This document shows, piece after piece, positions 22,701 through 31,204 of a stretch of DNA of 64,000 nt (positions are counted from its first letter, which is position 1; the number at the start of each line of letters is the position of its first letter). The position numbers were made by a program, and so were the translations under genes. Source of the DNA: Blattamonas nauphoetae (taxonomy: Eukaryota; Preaxostyla; Oxymonadida); NCBI GenBank assembly GCA_033064195.1, contig JARBJD010000136.1, positions 123,180 to 187,179 of the forward strand, read 5' to 3'. The notes under the pieces are model-generated. The model was given only the letters and a program-made list of their open reading frames with translations, had not been told where the DNA came from and searched no databases.

Positions 22701-22878
22701 GATCATGAGTCCCACTTTATTCTCCAGGTTTTGTCCACAGACTGGACACTCTCTTTTTCACTTCACATCTCTGTTCAAAACAACAGATTTCTTAAGAATC
22801 TGAAGGGTCTACGATAAACGAGCATTTTCTTTTTTTCGTCGAAATCCAGAAAATTATGGGTATTTTTGGAAAGCCCTG

Positions 22879-24134
22879 CGGGCAAGTCGAGATCAACCAG
22901 CAGATCTCAGCAAAAATGTGTTGGACAATATGGTTTTCAATTCCATTCAATCCAAGATTGCATCAAAGATGTGGGATCAGTGGCTTGAAGACTATGTTGA
23001 AGGTTTCATCAGTTCAAATCCAGATGGGCGATTCTAAATGAAAGGTCGCCTCCGTTTTATCTCCATCCCCACTCTATATATCGTAAAGAAAACAGCAGAG
23101 TTCACATAAACATCCTCTCTCTCCCCGTTTAAGGTTTGAATTACCAGATTTTCCCATTTTCACTCACTTTTTTCCAGATTCCAAGTTCAGGTGACTCCTT
23201 CTTCATCACACGGTATTCATTTGTCAGATTCGTGATTGAACCGACCTAATACCGTGCATTACATGTGATTCTCCTGGTTTGTGTCATATATTTCGTTCAC
23301 ACTGACAGACACTCAGCACTTTTTTGAGGCGAGACAGATTGTTTCTCACAGCCAGAAGACAATCTGTACACTTGCACTGTGTGATATTTTCTCCAGTTTT
23401 CACTCGCGATCGGAACTTTTTCACAAATTTCTCGTCTTATAGATCACAAACGGGCACTGACTCTTTGTTCGCCCTACTCTTCCTCTAATTCCCATCAAAT
23501 ACCGTTTTGAATCAAGAGATACCTCAAAGCACCTCTGTTAGACATGTTCCGCCAATCTTGAAGACTAAATTCATCATGATTGTTGATTTTGCCATTCAGA
23601 ACTTTTCGTGTCTTTTTCTACAATAGATGTCTTTGTGTTGGTTCTCTCACACAGAATGAGCGTTTTATGTAGTTTTCCATCGTTTCTCTGTTTTCGAACA
23701 GATTCTGTGACAAAAAGTGTGCACTATTGTCTTCAACAAAAAAGGACGATATCGAACGCGATCGAACTTAAAATTCAATAATTTCCCTATTTCTTGTCTA
23801 CTGAAATAAAGAACGGTAATTGGGCAAAAAATGAATTTTTGGGACGCACATTAGTGTTTTGCGACCTTTCAAAGAGAATCGCCCAGATCATCAGAGGACG
23901 AAAGCAAGAAAAGCGTTTAAGGAACAAATTCATCCCCAGTTCCTCGAAATCATCACAAAAACAGAAGATTTGCAAACTTTCCTTGGTCGTTATTCAGCAA
24001 ACATCTCAACATTTGTGAATCAACTGACATCTGAAGCATATCGAACAAGAGATGTGGTTCAATACCAAACAGGATATATGCCCGAATATGCTCGATTTGC
24101 ACACTTACAGAAAGAAATGGGAGAAAGTGGTTAA
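22879..24134 (+). pseudogene. Polinton unknown protein, parts (homolog of 59217-60179)
   Basis: Pieces before and after the MITE at 23026-23884 resemble the second half of the 320-residue protein at 59217-60179: KNVLDNMVFNSIQSKIASKM ahead of it, and the stretch with KAFKEQIHPQFLEIITKTED and YMPEYARFAHLQKEMG after it. Function unknown; its constant place just ahead of the capsid cluster suggests a virion or maturation role (inference). Fossil, broken; it abuts hAT-like copy C and carries the MITE. Confidence 0.75.
23026..23884 (-). mobile_element. MITE family ATCT-1, copy 1 (859 bp)
   Basis: Terminal inverted repeats of 24 bp begin GGGCGATTCT and share AAAGGTCGC; the 4-bp duplication AGAT flanks both sides (23022-23025 and 23885-23888). 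Read in reverse it resembles the copy at 48101-48961 beyond the termini too (GTGCGTC block and GATCGCGTTCGA). No gene inside. Superfamily unclear; 4-bp duplications are unusual. Confidence 0.9.
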
Positions 24135-24152
24135 CTAAAAGATAAATATCAA

Positions 24153-24165
24153 TTTTTTATTTTTA
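24153..24165 (+). promoter_or_regulatory. T-rich start block of the 24175 gene
   Basis: TTTTTATTTTTAT, 9 nt before the ATG. The same block precedes each cluster gene in both fossils. Confidence 0.65.
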
Positions 24166-24174
24166 TAGAAAGTG

Positions 24175-24762
24175 ATGCAGCCAATTCTAAGTTGTCAATT
24201 TACGAAACACACAAGTTCTTCTTCAGTACCAACATCAATCACCAACAATGTCATCATCGACAACAAAGGCTCGAATTCTGGAAGACCAAAGCTCGAAGAT
24301 CGAAATGAACAAGGTGCAAATGTTGAACTAGAGAATGTTCCAGGTACGTATGATCCACCACCACTAGAGATTTATCCATCAGCACCAATCCAAAGTCGTT
24401 CAATACCACTGAGAGAATACACTTCCAACATTTCAGCATTCAAGGATCAACTATTGCTAGTGTACAAAAATGCATTCGCCTGTGAAAAGAAGCTACTGAA
24501 TAACCTCATTGAACCATCAAAGAAACTGATCACAAACCAAAGTGATTTATGTGCACTGATTGCGACACTCACTGGGATCAACGATGTGGTGATCGAATTG
24601 GATGATTTATCTGACAAGTGCCTATGTCTCAATAAACTCCCAATCTTTCGAACAATTTTCAAGATCCTTGTTGGTGGAAAAGATATGAGCATTGCCTTCA
24701 ATGAAGCATACAACACTATACTCAATTATGGAATTTCGCTAACGAAGGCAATACCGAGATAA
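24175..24762 (+). CDS. Polinton unknown protein, 195 residues
   Basis: I chose the ATG at 24175, not the GTG three bases before, since it is the first ATG after the T-rich block. The N-terminal third is Ser/Thr-rich, followed by PPPLEIYPSAPIQSRSIPLRE and a helical C-terminal domain (FACEKKLLNNLIEPSKKLI, LDDLSDKCLCLNKLPIFRTI). The homolog at 60223-60795 keeps the helical domain nearly unchanged while the region around residues 40-55 varies in length. No known family recognised. Position between the unknown protein and the MAPG proteins suggests a structural role (inference). This reading frame looks whole within an otherwise broken fossil. Confidence 0.75.
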   Translation: MQPILSCQFTKHTSSSSVPTSITNNVIIDNKGSNSGRPKLEDRNEQGANVELENVPGTYDPPPLEIYPSAPIQSRSIPLREYTSNISAFKDQLLLVYKNAFACEKKLLNNLIEPSKKLITNQSDLCALIATLTGINDVVIELDDLSDKCLCLNKLPIFRTIFKILVGGKDMSIAFNEAYNTILNYGISLTKAIPR

Positions 24763-24779
24763 AATAATAATGAATTGAA

Positions 24780-24791
24780 TTTTTTATTTTT
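24780..24791 (+). promoter_or_regulatory. T-rich start block of the 24798 gene
   Basis: TTTTTTATTTTT, 6 nt before the ATG (ACATAAATG follows). Confidence 0.65.
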
Positions 24792-24797
24792 ACATAA

Positions 24798-25112
24798 ATG
24801 GCACCAGGAAGTTTCAACAAACTCAAAAATATCGGCAAACAATTCTTTCAATTCATCAAACCTCTAGCTCCATCACTGCTTCAAGTCGGTGGTGGATTGC
24901 TCTCACAGACAAACAACAAGTTTGGACAAACAGCTGGAGGAATACTCAGTGGCTTAAGCGGAATGATGGATGTGTACCAGCAAAACAAAGCAATCAATCG
25001 AGCACCTCAACAACAACAGATGATTGATTATGAACCACCACGAAATGCACGGTATTCAAACGATGACATGCCTCAATCATCAAATTCCAAAATTCAATTC
25101 AAAGGATTATAA
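24798..25112 (+). CDS. MAPG protein 1, short amphipathic Polinton protein
   Basis: 104 residues: MAPGSFNKLKNIGKQFFQFI, a Leu/Gly-rich helix (SLLQVGGGLLSQ), a GILSGLSGMM stretch, then a Gln-rich polar tail. The start resembles the next gene (MAPGWLSKLAAVGKNILRV), so the two are probably paralogs. Short, basic-amphipathic proteins beside capsid genes recall the membrane-active minor capsid proteins of adenovirus-like and Polinton elements (pVI/pX type); that is inference from size, place and character, with no motif proof. A relative lies at 60831-61138. Confidence 0.7.
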   Translation: MAPGSFNKLKNIGKQFFQFIKPLAPSLLQVGGGLLSQTNNKFGQTAGGILSGLSGMMDVYQQNKAINRAPQQQQMIDYEPPRNARYSNDDMPQSSNSKIQFKGL

Positions 25113-25128
25113 TTTGTTTGTGTTCAAG

Positions 25129-25140
25129 TTTTTTATTTGT
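25129..25140 (+). promoter_or_regulatory. T-rich start block of the 25147 gene
   Basis: TTTTTTATTTGT, 6 nt before the ATG (ACATAAATG follows). Confidence 0.65.
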
Positions 25141-25146
25141 ACATAA

Positions 25147-25449
25147 ATGGCACCAGGTTGGTTATCAAAATTAGCAGCAGTTGGCAAAAACATACTCAGA
25201 GTTGGAGCTCCATTTCTGAATCTCATTCCCTTCGTTGGACCACTGATTTCGAAGGTTGCACAGACAGGAGTTGAAATGATCCCAGACGTGAAATCGGATC
25301 AGCAAATCCATGCAGAAAAGATGGCACAATATGAGCAAGCGATGAATGAAGGAAACACAGCAGTTGCGAACAAACTCAGAGGAGAAATACTGAGACTAGA
25401 AGAAAAGCTGAAGCCGAAAGCAAAGAAGAAGAAACTGAAAAAGAAATAA
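25147..25449 (+). CDS. MAPG protein 2, short amphipathic Polinton protein
   Basis: 100 residues: MAPGWLSKLAAVGKNILRVG and a hydrophobic FLNLIPFVGPLISKVAQTG helix, then a charged helix (KMAQYEQAMNEGNTAVANKL) and a Lys-rich end (KPKAKKKKLKKK) that could bind DNA. The hydrophobic-then-basic layout fits a minor capsid or core protein acting at membranes or on packaged DNA (inference). Nearly identical to 61178-61483, where only the Lys tail and a few residues differ, suggesting strong constraint during the life of the family. Confidence 0.7.
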   Translation: MAPGWLSKLAAVGKNILRVGAPFLNLIPFVGPLISKVAQTGVEMIPDVKSDQQIHAEKMAQYEQAMNEGNTAVANKLRGEILRLEEKLKPKAKKKKLKKK

Positions 25450-25458
25450 GCAATATTG

Positions 25459-25471
25459 TTTTTTTATTTTT
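25459..25471 (+). promoter_or_regulatory. T-rich start block of the 25478 gene
   Basis: TTTTTTTATTTTT, 6 nt before the ATG (GATAAAATG follows). Confidence 0.65.
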
Positions 25472-25477
25472 GATAAA

Positions 25478-27361
25478 ATGAACTCGCATATAACACTTCT
25501 GACAAACAAAAGAACAGGAGCATCATCATTGACTGGAAATACAACAGGATCAATCAAGTACACAAGAGATGACATTGGTCAAATTCAACAGCAACTCATG
25601 TCTGAGCATCACATCAATTACCTTCTGAATGATGGAGCACATAGTACTTCCATTCAAGAATTGAAACCATCTGAGAATTCACGCTTCTACAAAGGACAGG
25701 AAATAATCATTCCGTTGACTGGAAATCAAGACATTTGTCAAATCGATGATTCCTTCATTACTTTCACAATGACAGCGACATTGAAAGTCAACAACTGGAA
25801 ACAAACTGCAGGTAAAATTGGCTCGTACATGAATGAAAGGATATTCATCTTCGTTGGACTCAAACATTCGGCATCAATCTTTCGTGACCTTACTGTTCTT
25901 CACAACAATCAGAGAATAATCAGCACAACAACCAATGACGTATCAATGGAGTCTCACATCTACAATATGATCAAACCGAAGAGTCAATTGGAGAATCGAA
26001 AGCATTGTCACACACCTTGGCAAAATGCTTGGAATCATGATGAATCGGTTGCTGGTGTTTATATTCCTTTATCAGACTTCACAACAACGTCTGGAACTGG
26101 TGTCTTCAAAGACACTATCGATGTCCCAATTCGTGTGTCAATCAATCTTGAAGATCTTCTCATTTTCTCTGGAATGACTGACTATCCTCGGTGTCTCTTC
26201 GGAGATCTGAAATTGAGTGTCCACATAAATGAAGATGCATTCGTGTGTTGTCCGGTGAATCCTGAACTGACTTTGAAAAATACACTCTCGTTATTGATCA
26301 GTGAATATACATCAATGTTACCTCCCATCCGAGATTCACTTGTTTATTGTAATCGTGATCGTCCAACCTTCCTTCCATATCTCGTCCCCCCTTGTACAAA
26401 GAACTTCGTTCAAATCGGTCAATCATTTAAGATCATGGCAGTAAAACAAGATTGTGTATATACACATCCGACTGGTATTACCTCGGAACCTTCCCCTGAT
26501 GAACAATACATTTCTCTCAACATTATGGATTATCGCATTGATGACGTGTATTGCATGAGTGCTGGATACAAAATGAAAGAAATTGCGAAAGAGAATCTGA
26601 AGAAAATGTATCAGGATCGTCCTGGAACAATTCCAGCTGAAAAGATCTCATTCTATCCATTTCAGAAGACACCAACGGCAACAGGAATTGATTGTACTCA
26701 GCAAATGGTTCTCGTAAATGCCAAGGATATCATGCTTCTATTCCGTCACTACGATAATGAAGTCACATGTTTCCACAATCCAATGCAGAAGAATATCCAA
26801 GTGAATCTACTCAACAAATACTATCCAGAACAACCGACAACAACTATTGGAGCTCGTTTCTATCAGTTCGCATTATCAACTCTCAATCTCGATTCCTATC
26901 TAGCTGTTCCAGATGATTTGGAGCGATCACTTACAGATTCTCTCGTTGAAGAGAAACTCACTGGTGATCAGAATTATCCCAATGAGACAATGACAAGAGT
27001 ACGACCAATTCATGACAATTCTGATTTTCTTTTATGCTTCTCAACCCAGAGAAGTGGTTGCCCAACAAACTGTAATGATTCGATCAGTTCCAGAGGTCAG
27101 AATGTTCCAGTAACTTTGAGATCTCAGCCAATATATCAAGGAGTGATTGACACATACTAGAATGTTCTAAATCCAAGTCAGCAAATTGATAAAAGCGATG
27201 GTTTTATGACTAAATTTACACATCCTCCTGCACCCATTTTAGCAACAACTGCAACAACTTGGTGGGTATTCCGATACAGCAATGGTGAACCAAAAGTTGA
27301 GTACTATCCAAATCACACACTGAAAGCGTTACACAAGGAACTTGGAATACTGAAATCTTAA
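25478..27361 (+). pseudogene. Polinton capsid-type protein 1 (broken, about one break)
   Basis: Starts MNSHITLLTNKRTGASSLTG. Beta-rich, with repeated blocks typical of jelly-roll strands (EIIIPLTGNQDICQIDDSFI, TIDVPIRVSINLEDLLIF, CLFGDLKLSVHINED). Length and place match a double jelly-roll major capsid protein of Polintons; no residue signature can prove this by eye. The following gene (27408) is clearly related, so one may be the major capsid protein and the other a variant or penton-like partner. A homolog lies at 61551-63429. Fossil part. Confidence 0.65.
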
Positions 27362-27389
27362 AACAGGAAAAGAAAATCATGATATTGTA

Positions 27390-27401
27390 TTTTTTATTTT
27401 T
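27390..27401 (+). promoter_or_regulatory. T-rich start block of the 27408 gene
   Basis: TTTTTTATTTTT, 6 nt before the ATG (CTATAAATG follows). Confidence 0.65.
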
Positions 27402-27407
27402 CTATAA

Positions 27408-29120
27408 ATGAGAAGTATCAGATCCAATCAATCCAAACCAACATCGACATTAATTGAACAAATCGAAGTGCAATCATATCTGCCAAAGCAATGGGATTCG
27501 GAACCTCATGTGTATTCAATTCAAGAAGTTCATAATACCAATCCTCCTATGCCATGCAGAATTGGAGATGAGATTGAAGTTCCATTGTGCTATGATGGTC
27601 ATGATGTGACTGAGTTTGCGAAGAGTCATTTGCGAATTGATCTCACTGTGACTGTTCCAGTTCACAAACCTCCGGATACACACGTTACCCGACACGTTGG
27701 AATGTACGGAATGTTCTACGGATTTAAATCGTCATCAGATGCAATTCGAGACATGAGACTCGTCGACAGTCAAGGTAACATTATTGATAATACACTCCAG
27801 AATAATCACATCCATGAATCATTTCTGTATCACACATTCAAGTCACATGAAGAGAAAAATAACATGAAGCATTGTTATAGTCTGTGGGAAAATGTTCAGA
27901 GAATGGATCAAAGTGTGTGCGGATTCTACTATACACCGTTATGCTCGAGTGCTTCAGATTTACCGGAAACAATCACATTTACGATTCCACTGGTCATTCC
28001 ATTTGTGAATTTACTTCCACTGAGCACCTTTGATCAGTATCCAAATTCCCTCTTTGGCAATCTACGATTGAGATTTCACTTGACAACTGATTCGCTTGTG
28101 TATTGTCCCATTCGACCTTCAACTGTGATTCGAAAATCAATTCAAGATACAACTGATGAAGGAGATATGACACCAATGCTTAATGTCGGTTCTTCTCGAA
28201 TGTCACTTATGCATGACGGAGAATTCTGCATTTTGACTCAGGAATTTACCCAAATCGGAAATCCAGTCTGGCAATATGGTGCGTTTGAAAAAGAAGATGC
28301 AATGGCTGAAAAACCAGCAATCATCCAGTATATATCAAGAACCTACACAGTTCTGAATTCATCTGTTGAAAAAGTAACGGCAATTTGCTACGGATATCAA
28401 ATCACCGATGCAACAAAACATTCCCTATTCAACACATATTCAAAGACTCTTTATGTCCTGAAAGCAGAAAGAATTGACACACAATCATTTCAATCAAAAG
28501 CGAATGCCATGGGAGTGAGATCAAACATCAGTATCAAACTCAACAATCTCATGAATCTTATGTGCTTGTTCCCTGAAAGACCAAATGAATGTACAGTCTT
28601 CAGAAATCCTCACTACGTTGGTCAATTCGAAATGCTTGGATCCAACTTTCCCAATTTCCCAATGTCAATACTCTCACCAGAGTTCTATCAAATGATGATG
28701 GTGAATGGTGATTTCATTGGTTGTTCAGCAACAGAAGAGTTCGAAAATTCTATTTGCCATTCTCGCCTTGAAAAAGACTTCAACGGAGTTGAACGTCAAT
28801 TTGTGAGAAATAGAGCTGTGACGGATGCAACCTGTTTCACTTTCATGGTTCCAACAGATCGAAGTGAAATTGCAGGTGGTGAAGAAGGTATTTCGACAGC
28901 AGAATCAGTGAACATTGTCTATCGAGGAACACCAATCAGACAGGGCGCTCTGGATCCATATTTCACATCAACTCCTGATGGACCACCTCCACCAATTCTA
29001 GCACTACATCAGGCTTCATACTGGTTGTTCTGGATTGAAAATGGACAACCACGAGTGCGATATGTCATTGATCGTCGACTCCAAGAAGCGTATGAAGAAG
29101 TGAAGAGAGGGTATTCATGA
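27408..29120 (+). CDS. Polinton capsid-type protein 2, paralog of protein 1
   Basis: 570 residues in one frame. Blocks line up with capsid-type protein 1: EIEVPLCYDGHDVTEFAKSH with EIIIPLTGNQDICQIDDSFI, FYGFKSSSDAIRDMRLVDSQ with FVGLKHSASIFRDLTVLHNN, and YPNSLFGNLRLRFHLTTDSL with YPRCLFGDLKLSVHINEDAF. The shared layout points to an old tandem duplication of a jelly-roll capsid gene. Ends ...YEEVKRGYS. The second fossil carries the same pair in the same order, so the duplication is older than both copies. This frame looks whole; the element does not. Confidence 0.65.
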   Translation: MRSIRSNQSKPTSTLIEQIEVQSYLPKQWDSEPHVYSIQEVHNTNPPMPCRIGDEIEVPLCYDGHDVTEFAKSHLRIDLTVTVPVHKPPDTHVTRHVGMYGMFYGFKSSSDAIRDMRLVDSQGNIIDNTLQNNHIHESFLYHTFKSHEEKNNMKHCYSLWENVQRMDQSVCGFYYTPLCSSASDLPETITFTIPLVIPFVNLLPLSTFDQYPNSLFGNLRLRFHLTTDSLVYCPIRPSTVIRKSIQDTTDEGDMTPMLNVGSSRMSLMHDGEFCILTQEFTQIGNPVWQYGAFEKEDAMAEKPAIIQYISRTYTVLNSSVEKVTAICYGYQITDATKHSLFNTYSKTLYVLKAERIDTQSFQSKANAMGVRSNISIKLNNLMNLMCLFPERPNECTVFRNPHYVGQFEMLGSNFPNFPMSILSPEFYQMMMVNGDFIGCSATEEFENSICHSRLEKDFNGVERQFVRNRAVTDATCFTFMVPTDRSEIAGGEEGISTAESVNIVYRGTPIRQGALDPYFTSTPDGPPPPILALHQASYWLFWIENGQPRVRYVIDRRLQEAYEEVKRGYS

Positions 29121-29137
29121 TAGAAGTGTTTTTTTGA

Positions 29138-29149
29138 TTTTTTATTTTT
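29138..29149 (+). promoter_or_regulatory. T-rich start block of the 29162 gene
   Basis: TTTTTTATTTTT-like block preceded by a longer T run, 12 nt before the ATG. Confidence 0.55.
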
Positions 29150-29161
29150 GCTAAAAGAACC

Positions 29162-29572
29162 ATGGTTAAACGATACTTCTCAATTCAGAATTCTCACGCT
29201 GCTCAATTTCCTCATGATTTTGTCAATTCCCGAAAACAAAAATATATTTACTTCCTCGACTGCAAACTCATCCATGTGAAGGAAGAAATTGGCAGTACAT
29301 CCACAATCATCTCCAAAGATATTCCTCAGAATTACACCATTCACGCTGATTGGATCCAGACTGATGCACACAATGATTCGTACGTTGCTTTCTGCAACGA
29401 ACAGATTGCGAAACGAAAGAAGTGGGAATTAACTACTCGACAATCAATAGTGAAGATCTGGTTCAAAGACAGTTCTGGTGAATCTATTGAGATGGAGACA
29501 TCAGAGACGATCAATGGAAAAATAATCAAGGAGTACTATGAATTTCTTGTTGATCTCATGTTGGAGTATTAA
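29162..29572 (+). CDS. Polinton unknown protein, 136 residues
   Basis: MVKRYFSIQNSHAAQFPHDF, followed by alternating hydrophobic strands (KYIYFLDCKLIHVKEEIG, QSIVKIWFKDSSGESIEMET) and a helical end (KEYYEFLVDLMLEY). The strand pattern suggests a small beta protein, possibly a single jelly-roll or fibre-like partner of the capsid (inference). No family recognised. Last plus-strand gene of the cluster; its counterpart would fall beyond the window in the second fossil. Confidence 0.65.
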   Translation: MVKRYFSIQNSHAAQFPHDFVNSRKQKYIYFLDCKLIHVKEEIGSTSTIISKDIPQNYTIHADWIQTDAHNDSYVAFCNEQIAKRKKWELTTRQSIVKIWFKDSSGESIEMETSETINGKIIKEYYEFLVDLMLEY

Positions 29573-29654
29573 ACTGTGTATTCTATTTTTCTATTGACAT
29601 TCTTCACCAAAAACAAAAATAGCCGTTGAGTCGTTCCTTTTCATGCTTGTGTGA

Positions 29655-29919
29655 GTTCCCTATGGACACCCCGATACCCCTTTGGGGACGATCTATCTCA
29701 ATCCTTCTCAATGACTGCTACGCTCTCACAGAGAATAGCGAATTCCTTGAAGGGATAAGTCTTGGGTGGGCATGATTTACGGTCACATTTAAGTGAAGCC
29801 CACATGAACCCCGGGGACAATCTTTCGATCATCCGTCTCCAATCCAACCTTCAATTCGTTCTACGCATCAGTCACGAGGGCACCATTTAGCCTGAGTATC
29901 TTGGAACGTTACGTCGAGG
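29655..29919 (+). ncRNA. Candidate structured RNA repeat, copy U2
   Basis: Second copy, 265 nt. The central hairpin is TCAC-ATTTAA-GTGA (29783-29796), against GCAC-ATCTAA-GTGC in U1 and U3: both sides changed together. An 11-13-nt insertion lies after GACTGCTAC. It begins about 80 nt after the stop of the 29162 gene and ends CTTGGAACGTTACGTCGAGG. Confidence 0.55.
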
Positions 29920-30004
29920 TCTTCCACTTGCACTAACTGGACCTACTCTTCAAATGCAAAATAAAAAATTGAAATAAAAAAAATCAGCGTTAATTTTGTG
30001 AACA

Positions 30005-30358
30005 TCAGAAACACTCCAAATTCTTCTCTAAAGGAACAGGAACCTGCCTGTACTCACCAACGAGCTCACAGTTGTACTTCCTCAGTTCATTTTCCACAAA
30101 CGATTGAGTGTAGTGTCGACGTTGTGACATGTGTGGTCTGTTCCCTTGATTCCACAACTTTGGTTTTATCCTCCACTCAACACCTTCATGAACATAGATG
30201 ACTGGGATATTGTGTCTGACATACTCAGAGACAAGTTCACAGTTCTCTTCTTTCATTGACTGAATCAAAGCTTGCTTGGCATCTGTTCGACGTTTTTCGC
30301 TCCCCTTTGGAGGGTTCGAAGTCTTTAGCGAGACATATGTAGTATTCACTGTTGTCAT
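30005..30358 (-). CDS. Small protein with a repeated NCELVxEY unit, between U2 and U3
   Basis: 117 residues. The block ENCELVSEYVRHNIPVIYVH is echoed by YNCELVGEYRQVPVPLEKN about 60 residues later; between them is GVEWRIKPKLWNQGNRP. This rhythm recalls the treble-clef-like repeat modules next to homing-type endonucleases in phages and giant viruses, where a strand-turn-GHEW block follows an EY motif, but the Cys pairs are lacking, so the likeness is weak. A TTTTTATTTTTTTG block lies about 20 nt ahead of the ATG (minus strand), like the Polinton promoters. The gene is bracketed by the two RNA-like repeats. Confidence 0.55.
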   Translation of the reverse strand: MTTVNTTYVSLKTSNPPKGSEKRRTDAKQALIQSMKEENCELVSEYVRHNIPVIYVHEGVEWRIKPKLWNQGNRPHMSQRRHYTQSFVENELRKYNCELVGEYRQVPVPLEKNLECF

Positions 30359-30576
30359 TTAATACAAATTAAAAAATCAAAAAAATAAAAATGAAATGTG
30401 AAGTGAAGTGTTGAGAACTTTTTATTTTTTGTTCCTTGTTGTGCCAGCTTTCATCTTGCTTCTTTCTTTTTTGTTTCTTTCTTCCAAGTTTCATTTTTTC
30501 ATTCAATTCATTTTTTCATTCATTCATTCAATTGATTTTTTCAATCATTCAATCATTCATTCAAGTTTGTATGATT
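30359..30576 (+). repeat. ATTCA-rich low-complexity stretch ahead of U3
   Basis: TTCATTCAATTGATT-type units for about 100 bases (30490-30570), preceded by a T-rich stretch. A similar ATTCAATCATTCAATCATTC stretch stands ahead of U4 (40588-40612). No gene. Confidence 0.7.
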
Positions 30577-30822
30577 GTACCATGAGACAACCCGATACTC
30601 CTTTGGGGATCATTCTATCATGATCCTACTCAATGACTACTGCTGGCGAATTCCTTGAAGGGTTAAGTCTTGGGTGGGCATGATTTACGGGCACATCTAA
30701 GTGCGGCCAACATGAACCCCGGGGCGGATTCCTAGAAATCCACCGTCTCCAATTCAACCTTCAATTCGTTCTACGCATTAGTCACGAGGGCACCATTTTG
30801 CCTGAGTATCAAGGGAAATTAC
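30577..30822 (+). ncRNA. Candidate structured RNA repeat, copy U3 (split by a Mutator-like element)
   Basis: Third copy. Its last bases (GTCGAGG) lie beyond the Mutator-like element, at 40564-40570; the 9-bp duplication GGAAATTAC is part of the repeat itself. The stretch GGATTCCTAGAAATCC (30724-30739) forms its own hairpin where U1 and U2 have ACAATCTTTCGATCATCC. Confidence 0.55.
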
Positions 30823-31204
30823 GGCTGCCTCAATTTGAAGTTGGTTTTCTCGAGTACCGTTGGTATTCTAAGCTGCAGTTGGTTTTCTGAACGACCGTTG
30901 GTTTTCTGAACGACCGTTGGTTAGTGAGGAGCAATTGTCCGGACAAGGTGAGGCGCTATCCGTCCTCGGACAGCGCCTAATTAGGAGGTCACCACTCGTA
31001 AGTCGCAACAATGGGCTTGATCAACCAATTCTTTCTGTACACGACTAAACCCAGGAATTAATAAATTGATGACGAAAACAATAAGAGTGAAATAGGAAGG
31101 TTACATGTGGATGCGTGAATATGAGGAAGAAAAAGTAATTTAAGAGGATGAGGTGGGAAAGTGACGTTTTGGAGTGTGGATAGGCTGTGATGACCGTGCG
31201 AAGG

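Larger units (their letters stand above)
18907..22878 (+). mobile_element. hAT-like element copy C, carrying an ABC transporter piece
   Basis: The right end (GGGTATTTTTGGAAAGCCCTG region) matches the right ends of copies A and B over the last ~40 bp. The left ~150 bp (from TTCATCTTGATGGCGAGATC) match the subterminal part of copy B starting about 107 bp inside its end, so the outermost left ~107 bp are absent. The right flank is CGGGCAAG (22879-22886); no partner duplication is found at the left. The interior is different from A and B: a 29-bp minisatellite and a decayed ABC transporter. Same transposon end, different host cargo. Confidence 0.8.
1426..30358. mobile_element. Polinton/Maverick-like fossil 1 (broken, heavily invaded)
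   Basis: Family call rests on co-occurrence of a retroviral-type integrase, a protein-primed family B DNA polymerase, and a capsid-protein cluster; a primase-SF3 helicase is also present. Parts seen: helicase parts (1426-1964, 8023-8280, 10765-12463), integrase parts (5588-6436, 16034-16471), polymerase (16498-18906), unknown protein (22879-24134), and cluster genes from 24175 to 29572. A small minus-strand gene at 30005-30358 may be its edge. No terminal inverted repeat was found. The element is broken, with roughly ten breaks, most of them insertions of other elements. It predates the hAT-like, Mutator-like and MITE insertions it carries. No packaging ATPase or protease is recognised in this copy. 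Confidence 0.85.

Noticed and set aside
23026-23884. Coding sense within the ATCT MITE (frames near 23787-24018)
   Set aside because: Frames start inside the MITE and run into Polinton sequence by chance; the other MITE copy does not keep them.
24172-24174. GTG start for the 24175 gene (and 60220 for 60223)
   Set aside because: A eukaryotic element is more likely to use the ATG directly after it, which is at the normal distance from the T-rich block.
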